DNA from: Yoonia maritima
GTDB taxonomy: Bacteria > Pseudomonadota > Alphaproteobacteria > Rhodobacterales > Rhodobacteraceae
DNA: 64,000 nt
Assembly (NCBI RefSeq): GCF_002933395.1
Contig: NZ_PKFN01000010.1
Span: 1-64,000 of the forward strand
Direction of reading: 5' to 3'
Under the pieces are notes generated by a model. The model made no database searches and was not told the DNA's origin. It saw only the letters and a program-made list of their open reading frames with translations. The position numbers and the translations under genes were made by a program. Every line of letters starts with the position of its first letter. The stretch's first letter is position 1. Positions 45,828 through 55,079 of the stretch are shown here, one piece after another.

Positions 45828-47380
45828 CCCAATGCCATCATGGCAGGTGCCACGGGGATTGGACGTGACAACACCACATCACGCAGCCGAGTGTATTGCG
45901 CATCACACTCAGCAATCCGGCACCAAACAGCACGGTAATATAGCTGCATCGTCAGCTGCATGAAATCATGAGCAAGTGCAGCTGGGTCGTAGGAATGCGT
46001 CACGTGAGTGCGTGCGGCACGCCAAGTATCGCGCAATGTCATAACGGCAGGATGGTCTGTCAATTCGCCGATCAAGGCATCAAACGCATCCGCGCCGTCA
46101 CCAAGGCGCAAACCACGTGTCGCGGTCGCCAGAGAATGAATGCCATTCGCCCCTTCGTAGATCGACGTGATCCGCGCATCGCGCCATGTTTGCGATACTC
46201 GGTATTCGGTCAGATAACCGTATCCACCCAAAACCTGCATACCTAGATCAGCCGAGGTAATCCCCGCTTCGGTGCAAAACACTTTGCAAAGAGGCGTCAG
46301 AAAATCGACGAGGCCAGGACGGTCGCCCTTTTCAAGTTCCACCAAGGCAAGATGCGCCATCACGCGTGCGCCCATCGTCAGGGCGCGTTGGTCATCCAGC
46401 ATGCGCTGCACGTCGGCATGATCGGCCAGAACGGCATCTGACGTGTCACGACGCCGCCCCTGTTTTCGTTCGGCGGCATATGCAGCGGCAATCGCATGGG
46501 CGCGACTAGCATGGGCTACGCCTTGAAGCGCGACATCAATCCGTGCGTGGTTCATCAGGGTGAACATCGCGGCCAGCCCGGTACCTTCTTGCCCAACCAA
46601 TTCGGCGAACGCACCCTCAAACACCATCTGACAGGTGGGCGATGCATGCAGCCCCAACTTGTCTTCGATCCGTGTAACTTTGATCGTATTGCGTGCAGCA
46701 GCTTTGTTGGCGATGAATAGCGACAAACCCTTTACGCCCGAATTGGCATCCCCCGTCCGGGCAAGGATCAGATGCAGGATGTCATCCGACATGTCCTGAT
46801 CGCCGCCCGAGATGAATATCTTTTCGCCATCAATACGCCAGCTGTTGCCGTCGCGGGTCGCCTTGGTCCGGATCCGCGACAGGTCAGACCCCGCTCCCGG
46901 TTCCGTGAGGCACATCGTCGATAGTGCCTCGCCACTTGCAAGCTTTGGAACCCATGTCGATTTTTGATCGTCCGTTCCAAACCGCATCAACGTCGCAATT
47001 GCGCCGGGCACCAGATTACAGACCATTTGCATGGCGTGGTTCGCACCGGAAAACACCTCTGACACCGCAGCGGCAATCAGATGGTTTTGCGCCATTCCGC
47101 CGAATTCCTCGGGGGCGCTTAGGCCCTGCCAGCCGCCTTCGGCCAATTCCGCGAACGCTGCGACAAATCCATCGGGCATCGTCACCCGGCCGTTATCAAA
47201 CCGACAACCCTGACGGTCGCCGCTTTCGTTAAGCGGGGCGATCACACCTTCGGCGAAAGACGCGAAATGGGTGATGATCCCTTCGGCAAGTCCATCATCC
47301 CAATCAGCAACGCTGGCAGCGCCAGCAACACTGCGCAGCGAAAACAAGATGTCATCAACTGGCGCAGAGAATGGGGTCAT
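45824..47380 (-). CDS. Acyl-CoA dehydrogenase
   Basis: A 518-residue flavoprotein of the AcdA/long acyl-CoA dehydrogenase group with N-terminal, FAD-binding (MCLTEPGAGSDLSRIRTKA near 155-175, GEKIFISGGDQD) and C-terminal helical domains (QVLGGYGYLTEYRVSQTWRDARITSIYEGANGIH). Phenylpropionyl-CoA and 4-hydroxyphenylpropionyl-CoA dehydrogenases found in cinnamate clusters belong to this group. It overlaps the CouO-like gene by 4 bp and is last in the operon. Inference: it introduces the double bond into dihydro-hydroxycinnamoyl-CoA so the same hydratase can use it. Confidence 0.85.
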   Translation of the reverse strand: MTPFSAPVDDILFSLRSVAGAASVADWDDGLAEGIITHFASFAEGVIAPLNESGDRQGCRFDNGRVTMPDGFVAAFAELAEGGWQGLSAPEEFGGMAQNHLIAAAVSEVFSGANHAMQMVCNLVPGAIATLMRFGTDDQKSTWVPKLASGEALSTMCLTEPGAGSDLSRIRTKATRDGNSWRIDGEKIFISGGDQDMSDDILHLILARTGDANSGVKGLSLFIANKAAARNTIKVTRIEDKLGLHASPTCQMVFEGAFAELVGQEGTGLAAMFTLMNHARIDVALQGVAHASRAHAIAAAYAAERKQGRRRDTSDAVLADHADVQRMLDDQRALTMGARVMAHLALVELEKGDRPGLVDFLTPLCKVFCTEAGITSADLGMQVLGGYGYLTEYRVSQTWRDARITSIYEGANGIHSLATATRGLRLGDGADAFDALIGELTDHPAVMTLRDTWRAARTHVTHSYDPAALAHDFMQLTMQLYYRAVWCRIAECDAQYTRLRDVVLSRPIPVAPAMMALG

Positions 47381-48252
47381 TTTGACACCCCAAGCAGCCG
47401 CATCGCGTTTTCTTTTAAGATCAAGGGGCGAACCTCGTCTTTGAACTCTGCCTTATCAAAGGCATCAAGCCATTTTTCCGGGGCAATCATTGGCCAATCC
47501 GACCCGAACAACATCTTCTTTTTCAAAAGCGTATTGGCATAGCGAACAAGGATCGGAGGAAAGTACTTGGGCGACCAGCCAGACAGATCGATGTAAACGT
47601 TAGGCTTGTGGGTCGCGACCGAAAGCGCCTCTTCCTGCCACGGGAATGACGGGTGCGCGAGGATGATTGGCATGTCAGGGAAATCCACGGCGATATCATC
47701 CATATACATCGGGTTGGAATATTTCAGCCGCATCCCGTTGCCGCCGCGCATCCCTGATCCAACACCGGTTTGCCCGGTATGAAACAATGCAGGCTTACCC
47801 GATTCCGCGATCGCCTCGTACAGCACATAGGCGCTGCGATCATTGGGATAAAAACCCTGCATCGTGGGATGAAATTTGAACCCCTGAATGCCGTGGTTTT
47901 CAACCAGATCACGCGCCTCGCGTGCGCCGATCTTACCCTTTGCCGGGTCAATCGAAGCGAACGGGATCAGGATATCGTCATTTTTAGCGCAGGCATCGGC
48001 AACTTCGTAGTTGTCGTAACGGCGGTAGCCAGTCTCGCGCTCTGCATCGACAGGAAAGATCACGGCGGCGATGTTCTTTTCACGGTAGTGCGCCGCGGTT
48101 TCATCAATCGTTGGCGGATGTGCCCAAGGCGCACCAAAGTATTTCGCCATCGTCGATTGTAGTTCGTCATAGCCATCATCATCGTGGCAGCCGCAGGATT
48201 CTTCTGCGTGGGTATGAAAATCAATCGCGCGGACTTTGGAAAAATCGACCAT
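47377..48252 (-). CDS. Amidohydrolase-2 family protein, CouO-like beta-ketoacyl-CoA hydrolase
   Basis: A 291-residue metal-dependent hydrolase with His13-x-His15 in DFHTHAEES, His in GFKFHPTMQGFYP, LAHPSFPWQEE and Asp in LFGSDWP, a standard amidohydrolase metal set. It closely recalls Rhodopseudomonas palustris CouO, which splits 4-hydroxybenzoyl-acetyl-CoA in p-coumarate degradation. The operon has exactly the preceding enzymes (ligase, hydratase, dehydrogenase), so the same role is likely: giving hydroxybenzoate plus acetyl-CoA. AAGGAG precedes the start. Confidence 0.85.
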   Translation of the reverse strand: MVDFSKVRAIDFHTHAEESCGCHDDDGYDELQSTMAKYFGAPWAHPPTIDETAAHYREKNIAAVIFPVDAERETGYRRYDNYEVADACAKNDDILIPFASIDPAKGKIGAREARDLVENHGIQGFKFHPTMQGFYPNDRSAYVLYEAIAESGKPALFHTGQTGVGSGMRGGNGMRLKYSNPMYMDDIAVDFPDMPIILAHPSFPWQEEALSVATHKPNVYIDLSGWSPKYFPPILVRYANTLLKKKMLFGSDWPMIAPEKWLDAFDKAEFKDEVRPLILKENAMRLLGVSK

Positions 48253-48264
48253 CTGTTTGCTCCT

Positions 48265-50079
48265 TTAAACGCGGATCAGCGCGGGGTCTTCGTTATCGTA
48301 CAAACGCTCAAGCAAGGTCGCACGGCGCGTCATGATTTTGCGGACGTTCAGCGACCCTTTGTCGGTGACTTCGGCGTCCTTCAATGATGGTGGTTCGGCC
48401 AAGATCATCGCGCGGCTGATCCGTTTCGCGGACCCCGTCGCGGCCTTTGCCATGTTGCGCAAACGTTCCTCGATCTGCGCCTGCAAGGCTGGATCAATGA
48501 CCGCACCATCGGACGTATTGTCGCCATGTACTTGATCGGGACGCGGGAAAATGAACAGCCCAATCGCATCGCGGTCGTGGCCGCAAATGACAACATCTTG
48601 GACAAGACCGCGAAGCCCATCAAGTGCATCCAGCCGCAGCTTACCCGCCTGCACCCATGTACCTGTCAGCAGTTTGAAATCCTCGGACACGCGACCGTCA
48701 AATTTTAGACCGCGTTCAGGATCGTCATTGTCGACAAAGCGCATCGCGTCGCCAGTCAGCAAGAAACCATCTTCGTCAAATGCCTCCGCTGTTTTGACAT
48801 TATCCGCGAAATAACCTGGCATAATGTTCTGCCCTTTGACGCGCACCTCGCAGCGCATTTCATCATCCGGCAGCAGTTTTACTTCGGTGCCCGGCAGCGG
48901 GACGCCAACAACACCCGAACGCCCGATGGGTTCGTGCAGCATGATCGTGGCAGGCGCAGTTTCGGTCATGCCCCAGCTGGAAATCATCAAAGGCAACTTA
49001 CCACGTACCTCTAACGCCATTTCCTCGAGCCGGGTCCAGACATCTTGGGGCAGCGATGCGCCCGCATAGAAAATCATGTCGAGGTCTTTGAAATATGCCT
49101 CGCGCAGGGCGTGGTTGGTTTCCATTTCGGCAACCAGCATCGCAAAGCCAACAGGGACGTTGAACGACAACGTGCCGGGGCGCTCGATGATGCTGCGCGC
49201 GGTCTCGGCGAACAGTTTTTTGGTCGGCTTGCCAGCATCGATGGTCAGCGTACCACCATGGGCAAGCATCATGTTTACGTTATGCGATCCGCCGAACACA
49301 TGGTTCCACGGCAGCCAGTCACAGATGCGCGGTGCACGTTCTTTGATAAACGGCAGAACCGAGGCCATCTGCGATTGGTTTGCACACATCATACGCTGCG
49401 TGGTCAAAACACCTTTGGGGTCAGAGGACGACCCAGACGTAAACAGAATTTTTGCTACCGTATCGGGCCCAGTCGTCGCCAACAGCGCATCGGCGTCGTG
49501 ACTGTCATCCCCTGCAAGCAGTGCGTCAAAGCTAGTAACTTTGCCCGGCGCCCCGTCAGTTTTTGACGCAACAATCTCAACCTCGTCCAGCTGAGACAAT
49601 GCCAATGCAGCAGCATATCGTCCTGCATCATCGACGAATGCCATCGCCGGTTTGACCTTGTCCAAAACATAGATCAAGCGGCCGTGCGCCTCGGGGATCA
49701 GCGAATATTGCTCGGCCAGTGGTACGGTCGGAACACCCGCATATTGCGCACCGAAAGATAGCAGTGCGTGATCAATCGAGTTACCGGACATGATCACAAT
49801 TGGGGTTTCCTGTCCCATGCCACGACCCGCCAGCGACGTGGCAATCGCGCGGACCGCGGTAAGTGCCTGCGCATAGGTGACTTCGCGCCACGCGTCGCCT
49901 GTACGTTCGGCTAAAAATACCACGTCGGGGGTCTCACTCGCCCACTTGTGCAGCCAATCGGCTGTCCGATCCACGACTGGATCCAACGGAATTTTTGACG
50001 TTAAGATCAGGTTATCACCCGCCTGCGTCATTTCCACCGCATGAGCGCGTAAATTCAGGCCAGTTATCTTGTCCGTCAT
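48265..50079 (-). CDS. fcs: Feruloyl/p-coumaroyl-CoA synthetase (AMP-binding)
   Basis: A 604-residue ANL-superfamily ligase with P-loop TSGSSSDPKGV (214-224), SSWGMTETAPATIML (A5) and LLTGDAMRFVD (A7/A8). The N-terminus (NLRAHAVEM to ILTSKIPLDPV) and the C-terminal part with a long insertion fit the feruloyl-CoA synthetase family of bacterial hydroxycinnamate pathways. It activates ferulate, p-coumarate or caffeate with ATP and CoA. It lies 5 bp downstream of the MarR gene and 12 bp upstream of the CouO-like gene. Confidence 0.9.
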   Translation of the reverse strand: MTDKITGLNLRAHAVEMTQAGDNLILTSKIPLDPVVDRTADWLHKWASETPDVVFLAERTGDAWREVTYAQALTAVRAIATSLAGRGMGQETPIVIMSGNSIDHALLSFGAQYAGVPTVPLAEQYSLIPEAHGRLIYVLDKVKPAMAFVDDAGRYAAALALSQLDEVEIVASKTDGAPGKVTSFDALLAGDDSHDADALLATTGPDTVAKILFTSGSSSDPKGVLTTQRMMCANQSQMASVLPFIKERAPRICDWLPWNHVFGGSHNVNMMLAHGGTLTIDAGKPTKKLFAETARSIIERPGTLSFNVPVGFAMLVAEMETNHALREAYFKDLDMIFYAGASLPQDVWTRLEEMALEVRGKLPLMISSWGMTETAPATIMLHEPIGRSGVVGVPLPGTEVKLLPDDEMRCEVRVKGQNIMPGYFADNVKTAEAFDEDGFLLTGDAMRFVDNDDPERGLKFDGRVSEDFKLLTGTWVQAGKLRLDALDGLRGLVQDVVICGHDRDAIGLFIFPRPDQVHGDNTSDGAVIDPALQAQIEERLRNMAKAATGSAKRISRAMILAEPPSLKDAEVTDKGSLNVRKIMTRRATLLERLYDNEDPALIRV

Positions 50080-50084
50080 GGTGT

Positions 50085-50564
50085 TTACTCCTTGGCCCGT
50101 TCGGCGCGCAGTATGACCCGAGATAGGAGATCACGAATTTGATCATTCTCTTCGTCAGTTAAATCAGTAAAAAGGCGGTCTTCGTGTGCTTGAATTGCAG
50201 CCTCGGCCTGCTGCCAAAGCTTGCCGCCGGCTGTCGTCATAAACAGCGCATTGGTGCGGCGATCCCCCGCGACTGGCTTGCGTTCAATCGCACCGATCCG
50301 TTCCAGCTCATCCACGACAGCAACAACGCCGGATCGTTTGATTTTCAACACGTCCGATAGCTTTGTTTGCGATATACCGGGGTTAGCAGCCACAACTGCC
50401 AACGGTGCAAATGTACCAACCCGAAGCCCAAGCGGCACAAGAGTTTCGGTCATGTCTTCATGTACAACCAACAACGCACGTTTGATCCGGTATCCGGTAA
50501 ACTGCTGCAGAAACCGATCTGCAGCAGTATCTCCGGAAACTTGGTCCTTAGGCGTATCGGACAT
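50085..50564 (-). CDS. MarR-family regulator of the hydroxycinnamate operon (CouR/FerR type)
   Basis: A 159-residue winged-helix protein (RVGTFAPLAVVAANPGISQTKLSDVLKIKRSGVVAVVDELERIGAIERKPVAGDRRTNALFMT, residues 43-105). In Rhodopseudomonas, Burkholderia and Sphingobium, MarR proteins in the same position release DNA on binding the cinnamoyl-CoA thioester made by the adjacent ligase. Being inside the operon it would be autoregulated. AAGGGGG precedes the start. A candidate palindrome lies upstream of the first gene at 55114-55136. Confidence 0.88.
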   Translation of the reverse strand: MSDTPKDQVSGDTAADRFLQQFTGYRIKRALLVVHEDMTETLVPLGLRVGTFAPLAVVAANPGISQTKLSDVLKIKRSGVVAVVDELERIGAIERKPVAGDRRTNALFMTTAGGKLWQQAEAAIQAHEDRLFTDLTDEENDQIRDLLSRVILRAERAKE

Positions 50565-50573
50565 CTTTCCCCC

Positions 50574-51896
50574 TTAATTGGCGACCAAATCGACCAGCCA
50601 GTAACTGAGCACTGGGAAGGCGATAAGGATGGCTATGCGGATAAATTCGGCCATGATGAATGGAATTGTACCGCGGAAAATTTGCGTCATTGGGATGTCT
50701 TTGGCCATCGCGGAAATGACGAATAGGTTCATCCCCACCGGCGGCGTAATCAGCCCCATTTCCACCACCACAAGCGAGATGATTCCGAACCACATCGCCT
50801 GCTGCTCAAAGGTCATCCCGAAATCAAGCGCCATGACGGTCGGAAAGAACACCGGCACAGTCAGCAAGATCATCGAAAGGCTGTCCATCAGACACCCCAT
50901 GACCAGATAGAACACGACGATACCCAACAAGACCACCATCGGGGCGATGTCCGAGGTCGCAAAGTATTGCGCGACTTCCATCGGCATCCGGCTAAGCGCT
51001 AGCGCGACGTTGAATAGGTCGGCCCCAAACACAATCGCAAAGATCATTGCGGTTGAACCTGCCGTGTCGATCAGACTGTTCAGTATCGTCTTTGGCGTCA
51101 GGCCGCCTTTGATTGTGCCCAGCACCAGCGTCAGAACAACGCCAACTGCAGCACCCTGTGCAGGTGTAAAGAACCCGCCATAGATACCGCCTAAAACCAC
51201 AACAAAGATCACCATCACGTGCCAGATATCGGCAAGCGCACGAAAGCGTTCCTTCATGTTTGACCGTTCGCTTGTTGGACCCTCTTCAGGGAACAGGTGG
51301 ACGTAAATAGAAATTGCGATGATAAAGCCAACGACAGCCAAAATGCCTGGCACCGTGGCTGCAAGGAACAGTTTGACGATGTTTTGTTCGGTCAACAGCG
51401 CGTAGATGATCAACACCACAGATGGCGGGATCAGAATACCCAAGGTACCACCCGCAGCCAGCGAACCAGACGAAAGCGCACCAGAGAACCCGTGCTTGCG
51501 CATTTCAGGCATCGCAACCCGCGTCATCGTAGAAGCAGTTGCCAGTGAAGAACCTGAAATAGACCCAAACAAGGCGCAACCCGCGACCGCAGCCATGGCC
51601 AAACCGCCACGAAGATGGCCGATCCACGCCCGTGCGGCGTTAAAGATCGATGCGGAAATTCCAGAGTTGGTTGCCAAGTGCCCCATCAAGATGAACAGCG
51701 GCACAACCGACAGATCATATGACATGAATTTGTCGACCCACGCCGTACTGAGATAGGCCTTTAGCCCTGCGAGCGAACTAAGCTGTATATAGCCAAAGAC
51801 ACCGACCAGCGCCATCGCGAGCGCAATTGGAACCCGCAAGAAGATAAGAATGAACAACCCAACAACAAGAAGAAGGGCAAGTGTAAACGGGTCCAT
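50574..51896 (-). CDS. TRAP transporter large membrane subunit (DctM)
   Basis: A 440-residue protein with about twelve hydrophobic helices and the DctM segments FRVPIALAMALVGVFGY, GLAMAAVAGCALFGSISGSSLATASTM and GGTLGILIPPSVVLIIYALLTEQ. ATG 51896 shares one base with the DctQ stop (TAATG). It is the main sodium-driven channel of the importer. Together with the hydroxycinnamate genes in the same operon the likely cargo is an aromatic acid such as p-coumarate or ferulate (inferred). Confidence 0.92.
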   Translation of the reverse strand: MDPFTLALLLVVGLFILIFLRVPIALAMALVGVFGYIQLSSLAGLKAYLSTAWVDKFMSYDLSVVPLFILMGHLATNSGISASIFNAARAWIGHLRGGLAMAAVAGCALFGSISGSSLATASTMTRVAMPEMRKHGFSGALSSGSLAAGGTLGILIPPSVVLIIYALLTEQNIVKLFLAATVPGILAVVGFIIAISIYVHLFPEEGPTSERSNMKERFRALADIWHVMVIFVVVLGGIYGGFFTPAQGAAVGVVLTLVLGTIKGGLTPKTILNSLIDTAGSTAMIFAIVFGADLFNVALALSRMPMEVAQYFATSDIAPMVVLLGIVVFYLVMGCLMDSLSMILLTVPVFFPTVMALDFGMTFEQQAMWFGIISLVVVEMGLITPPVGMNLFVISAMAKDIPMTQIFRGTIPFIMAEFIRIAILIAFPVLSYWLVDLVAN

Positions 51897-52432
51897 TATT
51901 CGGCCTCCATCGGGATAAGGCGCGGCATGAACACCGACAGGCCCATAAGTGCGGCAACGATTGCGGATAGTCCGGTGCCAAATACGGCCGGAACGTAAAC
52001 CCACCAAACAGGCGCACGCAAAAGCATGGTCTTGTCACCGTAACCGTGGATTTCTTCGAGCCCGACGCTTAACCGCCAAGCAAGATAAGCCCAGCCCAAA
52101 GCGAAAAACAGCGTCCAGACGGCATCAACGGTCGTGTTGATTGCCCCCGGTAGTTTGCTTGTGAACACGTCGACCATGACGTGCCCTTTTGTCAGTTGGC
52201 ACAACGGCAAAAACAGTGATGCGCTCGCGGCACAGGCCAATTCAACAAGTTCGAATTCGCCGCGCACAGCGCCGAATCCAACGGTGCTAGACAGCACCGA
52301 ATACGTAACAACAAACGCCGCTCCGAAAATCACCAGCCCGCCAATCGCAGCGCTAGAGATGCAGACGGCATGCAAAAGCCGGTACAGGAGAGAGTTACTC
52401 TCTCCTGTCTGGTGAACAATCGGTTCAGACAT
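51896..52432 (-). CDS. TRAP transporter small membrane subunit (DctQ)
   Basis: A 178-residue membrane protein with four predicted helices (about 18-40, 60-80, 100-120 and 144-166), the DctQ layout with ELVELACAASASLFLPLCQLTKGHVMVDVF. It lies 7 bp downstream of the binding-protein gene and overlaps dctM by one base. It is required for subunit assembly in the family. Confidence 0.9.
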   Translation of the reverse strand: MSEPIVHQTGESNSLLYRLLHAVCISSAAIGGLVIFGAAFVVTYSVLSSTVGFGAVRGEFELVELACAASASLFLPLCQLTKGHVMVDVFTSKLPGAINTTVDAVWTLFFALGWAYLAWRLSVGLEEIHGYGDKTMLLRAPVWWVYVPAVFGTGLSAIVAALMGLSVFMPRLIPMEAE

Positions 52433-52439
52433 GATCAGA

Positions 52440-53480
52440 TCAGCCTGCGTCCAGCAGTTCGTTTGCGCGTGCCATCACAGCAGCACCATCGTGGCCCATG
52501 CCGTTCAGCTTTTCGATCCACGCTTCGTGAACTGGTACTGCTTCTTCCTGCCAAGACGCGATTTCTTCGGCTGGAATTTCAACGATTTCGTTGCCCTGTG
52601 CTTCGACAGCAGCTTTACCGCCAGCTTCGAATACGTCGAACTGGGCGCCCAAACGCTGTGACAACTGGATACCAGATGCAGCATCAACCGCCGCACGGAT
52701 ATCGTCAGACATGCCTTCGTATTTTGCTTCGTTCATGATGAATGCAAAGGTGTTCGAATACAGACCGCGCGACGCAGGTGCCGGAGCAGCGGTGTAAGAT
52801 GTCAGTTCCTGTAACTTGAACGCAGGCACAACTTCGTATGGTAGGCAGCAACCGTCGATCACGCCGTTGGACAGACCAACAACCATGTCAGTGACCGGGA
52901 AGAACACGACCTCTGCACCAAGTGCAGTCAGCATGTCACCAGTAGATTGGTTCGGTGCGCGCAGTTTCAGACCTTGCAGGTCCGCTTTGCTAAGTACAGG
53001 GGCGTTACGTGTGTGCAGCTTGCCGCCATCGTGTGTGTGGAACGCAAGCGGCTTGATGCCGCGGTATTCGCCTTGGCCGAATTCATCCATCAATGTGTGC
53101 ATCGCAACTGAAGACTTTTCAGCGTTGGTCACCATGAATGGGTTCGACATTGTTTCAGCGATTGGGAAACGGTCAGGCGTGTAAACTGGCAGTGTCCATG
53201 CGATATCGCAGATGCCCTGACGAACCTGATCAGCAAGCTGTGGCGGCTTACCACCCAACTGCATCGCTGGGAAAATCTGTACTTCTACAGCGCCGTTTGT
53301 GGCTTCGGACAGTTCAGAAGACCAAACCTCGAAGAACTGTTTTTGCATGGGTGCGACCGGTGGCAGAAAGTGGTGCAGGCGCAGCGTCACTTCGGCGGCG
53401 TTCAGATTAGAAACAAGCGCGGGTGTCGCAAGCGCGGCCCCCATCGAAGCAAGTGCCGTACGGCGTGTCATTGTTGTCAT
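52440..53480 (-). CDS. TRAP transporter substrate-binding protein (DctP), Tat-type signal
   Basis: A 346-residue periplasmic protein with a twin-arginine-like signal (TRRTALASMGAALATPALVS, Arg6-Arg7, ending NAA). The mature part has the DctP pattern LRLHHFLPPVAPMQKQFFEVWSSEL, LKLRAPNQSTGDMLTALGA and the Arg in LRAPNQ that normally pairs with a carboxylate ligand. AGGGGA precedes ATG 53480. It captures the carboxylate substrate for the DctQM subunits downstream. Confidence 0.9.
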   Translation of the reverse strand: MTTMTRRTALASMGAALATPALVSNLNAAEVTLRLHHFLPPVAPMQKQFFEVWSSELSEATNGAVEVQIFPAMQLGGKPPQLADQVRQGICDIAWTLPVYTPDRFPIAETMSNPFMVTNAEKSSVAMHTLMDEFGQGEYRGIKPLAFHTHDGGKLHTRNAPVLSKADLQGLKLRAPNQSTGDMLTALGAEVVFFPVTDMVVGLSNGVIDGCCLPYEVVPAFKLQELTSYTAAPAPASRGLYSNTFAFIMNEAKYEGMSDDIRAAVDAASGIQLSQRLGAQFDVFEAGGKAAVEAQGNEIVEIPAEEIASWQEEAVPVHEAWIEKLNGMGHDGAAVMARANELLDAG

Positions 53481-53525
53481 TTAGATTCCCCTGTTTTGGA
53501 AAAGATAGCTTCTTGGTTTCCCGGA

Positions 53526-54305
53526 TTACCGGAAAACAGGTTTTCTTTTTTCTAAGAACGCCTTGAGCCCTTCTTCGGCATCCGCACTGGTCTGAGAGAC
53601 CGCTGCAGCAAGACTTTCGGTAAACAATCCATCACTACGAGACATATCTGAAATCCGGCTAATCGCCTGAATCATCATATAATTTGAAAGTTGCGCATTT
53701 CGCGCGATCTTTCCAGCAAGTTCACGGGCCAAAGGCAGCGCCTCGCCCTCACCTACGGCATAATGGGTCAGACCCATCGCTAGACCTTCTTGGGCGTTAT
53801 ATTTACGCCCAGTCAGCATCATTTCACACATCCGGTCAGCACCCAGAATGCGACCGATCCGAACCGAAGCTCCGCCACCAACGTAAATGCCACGCCGCCC
53901 TTCGGGCAGCTGGAAAATGGTAGACGGTTCAGCAATACGCACATGCGTCGAGGCAGCCATCTCAAGCCCGCCACCAATCACAGCACCAAACATGGCCGAC
54001 ACAACTGGCAAGCCCGAGAACTGGATCGTATCCATGACCCGGTGCCAGTTACGCGAATGGCGCATCGTGCCTTCGGCGTCGCGCGCAACATGTTCAGAAA
54101 GGTCCAGACCAGAACAATAGTGCCCCGCAGTCCCGACCATAATCACAACACGCACACCTTCGGGCGGCTTTGCAAAGAACGCATCGATGTCATCAAGCAA
54201 TTCATCGCACATCGCGTTCCGCTTGGCGGGACGGTTCATCGTCAATGTGGCAATCGGGCCATCAACGTCAATCAATAGAACAGGTTCTGTAGGCGTGTTG
54301 GACAC
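53526..54305 (-). CDS. Enoyl-CoA hydratase family protein
   Basis: A 259-residue crotonase-fold protein with the oxyanion-hole segments GHYCSGLDLSEHV (about 61-73) and GAVIGGGLEMAASTHVRIA (about 107-125), plus the segment LPEGRRGIYVGGGASVRIGRILG. The start is GTG 54305 with AAGGAA upstream. In the operon it would hydrate hydroxycinnamoyl-CoA to the 3-hydroxyacyl-CoA used by the SDR encoded just upstream. Alternatively it could be a hydratase/lyase giving an aldehyde, but no vanillin dehydrogenase gene is linked. Confidence 0.87.
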   Translation of the reverse strand: MSNTPTEPVLLIDVDGPIATLTMNRPAKRNAMCDELLDDIDAFFAKPPEGVRVVIMVGTAGHYCSGLDLSEHVARDAEGTMRHSRNWHRVMDTIQFSGLPVVSAMFGAVIGGGLEMAASTHVRIAEPSTIFQLPEGRRGIYVGGGASVRIGRILGADRMCEMMLTGRKYNAQEGLAMGLTHYAVGEGEALPLARELAGKIARNAQLSNYMMIQAISRISDMSRSDGLFTESLAAAVSQTSADAEEGLKAFLEKRKPVFR

Positions 54306-54314
54306 TGTCTTTCC

Positions 54315-55079
54315 TTACTTAATCGGCATACGCGCAGCGGCATCAAGACGGATCACCGTACCGTTGAGCATGGGGTTCTCGACGATGCTTTGCACCAGTC
54401 GGGCATATTCATCGGCGTCGCCCATCCGTGATGGAAACGGCACCGCTTTTAGGATTTCGGCACGCACGTCGTCGGGCAAACCTGCACTCATTGAGGTCTC
54501 GAACAGGCCGGGTGCAATCGTCATGACCCGAATACCAAATCGCGCAAGTTCACGCGCGGCAGGCAAGGTCATCGACGCGATGCCACCCTTTGACGCGGAA
54601 TAGGCGGCTTGGCCGATTTGACCATCTTCGAAGGCAACTGACGCGGTATTGATAATCACGCCCCGTTGCCCGTCCGCATTGATCGGGTCAGCGGCGGCCA
54701 TCGCGCGCGCTGCGATATTCATTACCGCGTAGGTCCCCAATAAATTAACGCGCAAGGTCTTTTCAAAACTATCAATTGTCAGACTACCATCGCGCGGCAA
54801 AATACGGCTAGCGGTGCCAATCCCGGCACAGGAGACGACGACGCGCGGCACGCCGATCTCAACACCGATTTTTTCAAAAACGGCCTCTACTGCGGCGCTA
54901 TCGGAAACATCCACGGAATACCCAACACCATCAATTTGGGACGCAATTTCATTGGCCGCGTCGCCGCTTAGATCAAGACAGGCTACTTTCGCGCCAAGTT
55001 GTGAGAAACGTTTTGCAGTCGCAGCGCCTAGGCCGCTGCCCGCACCGGTCACTACAACGCAAGTGTCCACTAATGTCAT
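54315..55079 (-). CDS. SDR-type 3-hydroxyacyl-CoA dehydrogenase (HSD17B10-like)
   Basis: A 254-residue SDR with TGAGSGLGAATA (11-22), CLDLSG (NAD-preferring Asp), ASVAFEDGQIGQAAYSASKGGIASM with intact Tyr and Lys, and the C-terminal TVIRLDAAARM of the type II 3-hydroxyacyl-CoA dehydrogenases. GGGAGG precedes ATG 55079. It is the first gene of the nine-gene operon and should oxidise 3-hydroxy-3-arylpropionyl-CoA to the beta-keto thioester that the CouO-like hydrolase cleaves. Confidence 0.87.
   Translation of the reverse strand: MTLVDTCVVVTGAGSGLGAATAKRFSQLGAKVACLDLSGDAANEIASQIDGVGYSVDVSDSAAVEAVFEKIGVEIGVPRVVVSCAGIGTASRILPRDGSLTIDSFEKTLRVNLLGTYAVMNIAARAMAAADPINADGQRGVIINTASVAFEDGQIGQAAYSASKGGIASMTLPAARELARFGIRVMTIAPGLFETSMSAGLPDDVRAEILKAVPFPSRMGDADEYARLVQSIVENPMLNGTVIRLDAAARMPIK

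Noticed and set aside
53526..54305. Hydroxycinnamoyl-CoA hydratase-lyase (vanillin-forming) call
   Set aside because: No aldehyde dehydrogenase is linked, while an SDR dehydrogenase and a CouO-like hydrolase are, which fits the beta-oxidative route better.
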